DNA of 64,000 bases from Meghimatium bilineatum (lineage: Eukaryota; Mollusca; Gastropoda; Stylommatophora; Philomycidae), in the NCBI GenBank assembly GCA_034231615.1, contig CM067304.1, forward strand, positions 15,527,444-15,591,443, read 5' to 3'. Below are positions 61,642-64,000 of this stretch, piece after piece. The first letter of the stretch is position 1, and each line of letters opens with the position of its first letter. The notes under the pieces were generated by a model that searched no databases, had not been told where the DNA came from, and saw only the letters and a program-made list of their open reading frames with translations. The translations under genes were made by a program, and so were the position numbers.

Positions 61642-61757
61642 GATATACAGATGAAGAATCTCCGTGTGATTGGACAGAAAAACGGTTTGCAAATGTGATT
61701 GGTCTGAGGGAAAAGGCTCTAGAACATGCTCGGAATATTTGGGCTGACTATCTGTTT
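61642..61757 (+). CDS. COLGALT: Procollagen galactosyltransferase exon 3
   Basis: 116 nt: two bases complete Gly, then YTDEESPCDWTEKRFANVIG + LREKALEHARNIWADYLF, ending in phase 0. Matches YPDE.GP..W...RF..(V/L)..LR..AL..AR..W.DY(I)LF of COLGALT1/2; the DxD metal-binding motif should open the next exon, which is not in the window. The acceptor is GGTTCATCTTTAG; the donor is CTGTTT/GTGAGT. Confidence 0.94.
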
Positions 61758-61794
61758 GTGAGTTAATTTTTACTGTTTAGTATTTAACATTAAC

Positions 61795-61920
61795 TTGTAG
61801 TAAGAAACATCACAATGAGGTGAATAGAAAAATAAATTAGTAGTAAAAAACATCATAATGAGCTGAAAAGAAATCAGTAGTAAAAAACATCACAATAAGC
61901 TGAATAGAAAAAGAAATTCT
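61795..61920. repeat. About 43-bp tandem repeat, three copies
   Basis: AGTAGTAAAAAACATCACAA + TGAGCTGAATAGAAA units. Confidence 0.82.
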
Positions 61921-61994
61921 TAATAAATGTAACCAATTTTGAAAGAACATTTTCCAGTATATGTCACATTAATTGTCGGATTGTGAGACTTCAT

Positions 61995-62235
61995 CTTCTG
62001 CATTTGTTCTCAAACTTCTGTAGATTAGCAGGATGTAGTCCTGAAAACAGAATTCAATGTGTGTCATGGTTTACAGCTTTGCTGTGATGTCTATGCTTTT
62101 TGGAAGGACACATCTAATGTCAGCAAGGCTTCTAGGTCACTTTGATCATCCTAGGATGGGACAGCAAACTTCATCCCAAAGCCTCCTTAGTCGCCTCTTA
62201 CGATATGCTTGGAAGGTGACAATGGCACTGTTTTT
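61995..62235 (+). mobile_element. SINE-B copy
   Basis: TTCTGCATTTGTTCTCAAAC, TAGCAGGATGTAGTCCTGAA, TTTGGAAGGACACATCTAAT, CCTCCTTAGTCGCCTCTTAC + GATATGCTTGGAAGG. Confidence 0.9.
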
Positions 62236-62254
62236 TGCACCCTGAACTAGAAGC

Positions 62255-62620
62255 TCAGGCCATTACTTCTAATACATTACTTCTAGTTACATTACTTTTT
62301 ATACATTACTTCTAGTTACATTACTTCAAATACATTATTTCTAGTTACATTGCTTCTTATACATTATTTCTAGTTACATTATTTCTTATAAATTATTTCT
62401 AGTTACATTGCTTCAAATACATTACTTCTAGTTATATTACTTCTTATACATTACTTCTAGTTACATTACTTCTAGTTACATTACTTTTAGTTACATTACT
62501 TCTAGTTACATTACTTCTAGTTACATTACTTCTAGTTACATTACTTCTAGTTACATTACTTCTAGTTAAATTACTTCTAATACATTACTTCTATTACATT
62601 ACATCTAGTTACATGTTTTT
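62255..62620. repeat. 15-bp minisatellite (TTACATTACTTCTAG)
   Basis: About 24 units of TTACATTACTTCTAG with ATACATTACTTCTAG variants. Each unit has a TTCTAG acceptor-like site. Confidence 0.93.
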
Positions 62621-62759
62621 TAAGCATCCACTTGATGATTATTTAATTTCACACCATGGAAGAATACGGACTGGGCAGTTCTCCAGCAATTGAAAAGACA
62701 ATTGTAATATCACGCAGGTGTGCTGCAAATAAAACAACAAATTCAGTTTATTGACTGCT
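62621..62759. other. Unclassified intron sequence
   Basis: No feature recognised. Confidence 0.3.
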
Positions 62760-63005
62760 GAAAGTCATGCTGAAGTCGGATGTGTTAGGCTGAAAGGTGT
62801 AAATACGTAACCCCTTAGTTTTAGTGATAGTCCATCATGTTCAAGTGAAACTTTCAAAAACCTGTGTTCTACATAAGTACTATTGTTGTTCCATTTCACT
62901 GCAGTAGTACCTTATATTGACTGTAAAACATGACAAAACACATCCCATTATTTGAACAACATCAAGCTAACTAGCAGAACTGCAGAATTAACGCAGAAGA
63001 AGATG
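62760..63005 (-). mobile_element. SINE-B interrupted by family F
   Basis: SINE-B pieces at 62760-62810 (GCTGAAGTCGGATGTGTTAG) and 62950-63005 (GAACTGCAGAATTAACGCAG + AAGAAG). Between them is family F sequence (GTGAAACTTTCAAAAACCTG, CATAAGTACTATTGTTGTTC). Confidence 0.7.
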
Positions 63006-63092
63006 AAGCTGCTACTGCTGTAACATGATTGACAGAAGGGCACAAAGGACTACAATGAACACACCACTCACTATTCAAGTATATATTTCATC

Positions 63093-63247
63093 TTCTCTGT
63101 CGTTCATTCTCAAACTCCCGCAGAATGTCTCTTGTAGCAGGACATTGGTCCTACTAAATTTCCAACAGGATGTAGCCCAGGGAATAACAATGCAGTGTGT
63201 TGCTGCTCTATTTGAAGCATTAGCCAGACACAACCGTCTTCTGCTGT
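63093..63247 (+). mobile_element. SINE-A copy (diverged)
   Basis: TCTCTGTCGTTCATTCTCAA, CAACAGGATGTAGCCCAGGG, TTAGCCAGACACAACCGTCT. Confidence 0.85.
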
Positions 63248-63284
63248 TGTTGTTTTCGATATCCAAAAACCACTGAATAGTTGC

Positions 63285-63425
63285 ATTATACAAGACTATT
63301 ATTATCCCATCACTGTGCTACCAGTGCCAAACCTGGACAATGACAGCACAAGACAAAAGTAAAATAGTGACAGCAGAAATGACACGTCTACGAAGAATAC
63401 TCGGAGTGTCATTCGTCATCATCAT
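63285..63425 (+). mobile_element. LINE RT thumb fragment
   Basis: Reads LYKTIIIPSLCYQCQTWTMT + AQDKSKIVTAEMTRLRRILG + VS, sister of 10280-10430. Confidence 0.82.
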
Positions 63426-63429
63426 CATC

Positions 63430-63725
63430 ATGTGCCATGCTGACTGGTGTAGGCGATCATGGCTGTCCACAGCTCTCTGTCTATAGTATTATGTATCAAG
63501 ATCGTTGTTGTTTGCCTGCTGTGCCAGGTTATCAAACTGTCAACTATTTTCTCACTTTGTCACCTTCTGTCTCTGTTGCCTTCAATCTTGCCTGTTGTGA
63601 CTATGTTCTCCAAACCTCCCTGTCTTATGAAGTGGCCAAAAAATGAAGATTGTCTTTTTCTTATATTATTGATTAAGGTCTGTTGCGCATTTGACTCTTT
63701 CAACACCTCTACATTAGTTTTTCTG
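63430..63725 (-). mobile_element. LINE-1-type C-terminal fragment
   Basis: The minus strand reads IPWTARKTNVEVLKESNAQQ + TLINNIRKRQSSFFGHFIRQ + GGLENIVTTGKIEGNRDRR, then on to the CHDRLHQSAWH-type end matched at 34300. Confidence 0.85.
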
Positions 63726-63734
63726 GCAGTCCAT

Positions 63735-63895
63735 GGTATGAATAAAGACATGGACAGACAATATCAAGGAATGGACAGGGCTAGATATTTCCACACTCAT
63801 CCGCATCGCTGAGGATAGAATTCGCTGGAGGACTCTGTGTGCTGAAGCATCCAATGTGGTACCCCTACGACCCTGAAGGGTTATGGGTTTTTTGA
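63735..63895 (+). mobile_element. LINE 3' end (CAEASNVVPLRP type)
   Basis: Reads MDRQYQGMDRARYFHTHPHR in one frame, while the family frame reads TDNIKEWTGLDISTLIRIAE + DRIRWRTLCAEASNVVPLRP. The end is GGGTTATGGGTTTTTTGATT + GATTTGATTGATGG. Confidence 0.88.
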
Positions 63896-63899
63896 TTGA

Positions 63900-64000
63900 T
63901 TTGATTGATGGTATTCTCAGCATTCTTCTATAGAACCACATCTCTGTTGCTGGAGTGACATTAAGAGAGAGAATTAGAAACGATAACATCAGACAGAAAA
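63900..64000 (-). mobile_element. LINE RT fragment at the window edge
   Basis: The minus strand reads SFLILSLNVTPATEMWFYRR + MLRIPSIKSIKK, the TEMW.YRRMLRI.W block. Confidence 0.75.

Overview
This is an intron-rich, repeat-dense animal nuclear sequence. GT-AG exons, YADD-type LINE reverse transcriptases, tRNA-derived SINEs, a Tc1/mariner element and abundant minisatellites point to an invertebrate. A lophotrochozoan, perhaps a gastropod mollusc, is my best guess, but the sequence does not fix a species. There is no bacterial-style operon, CRISPR array, rRNA gene or intact tRNA gene.

Three host genes are supported. (1) At 280-522 (+) lies the last coding exon of a TAO-type Ste20 protein kinase; the rest is off the left edge. 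(2) At 16055-50285 (-) lies a complete SLC22 (organic cation/anion transporter-like) gene. Its 11 coding exons join in phase into 560 residues over 34 kb. (3) From about 56.5 kb (+) lie the first recognisable exons of a procollagen galactosyltransferase (COLGALT/GLT25D family), at 56545-56702, 59461-59573 and 61642-61757; the gene runs off the right edge. TAOK and SLC22 are tail to tail across about 15 kb of repeats. SLC22 and COLGALT are head to head, so 50.3-56.5 kb should hold both promoters.

Nearly everything else is mobile or repetitive. Family names used here are local labels. LINE-1 is RTE-like: its RT ends in a conserved FWKEYVT-type C-terminus and copies finish in (TGA)n; the best copy is 32280-33391. 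LINE-2 is an I/Nimbus-like element with endonuclease, RT and RNase H, ending in a GAATGCAGAAGAAG tail. Other RT fragments belong to related LINEs. SINE-A (about 155 bp) and SINE-B (about 280 bp) share a core around a 'GGCCTGACACATCC' block and a (GAA)n tail; SINE-C and the 1.3 kb element E carry the same core. Element D is a roughly 620 bp repeat. Family F is an AT-rich repeat with an 'AAGACCT..AGGTTGAAA' hairpin. Two tRNA-derived SINEs and two Tc1/mariner copies complete the set.

The most striking pattern is where the minisatellites lie. Several abut splice sites, and their unit contains the splice site itself: the TAOK acceptor, and the donors of SLC22 exons 5 and 9 and probably 3. Many arrays have later been split by transposon insertions with visible target-site duplications. 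The other notable observation is an apparent loss of about 26 bp in COLGALT exon 1, which breaks its reading frame.

Layout: 0-0.5 kb TAOK end; 0.5-16 kb convergent intergenic repeats (LINE debris, 31-bp array at 11-12 kb); 16-50.3 kb SLC22 with transposon-filled introns; 50.3-56.5 kb divergent upstream region; 56.5-64 kb COLGALT 5' part with introns full of SINEs and two large arrays.
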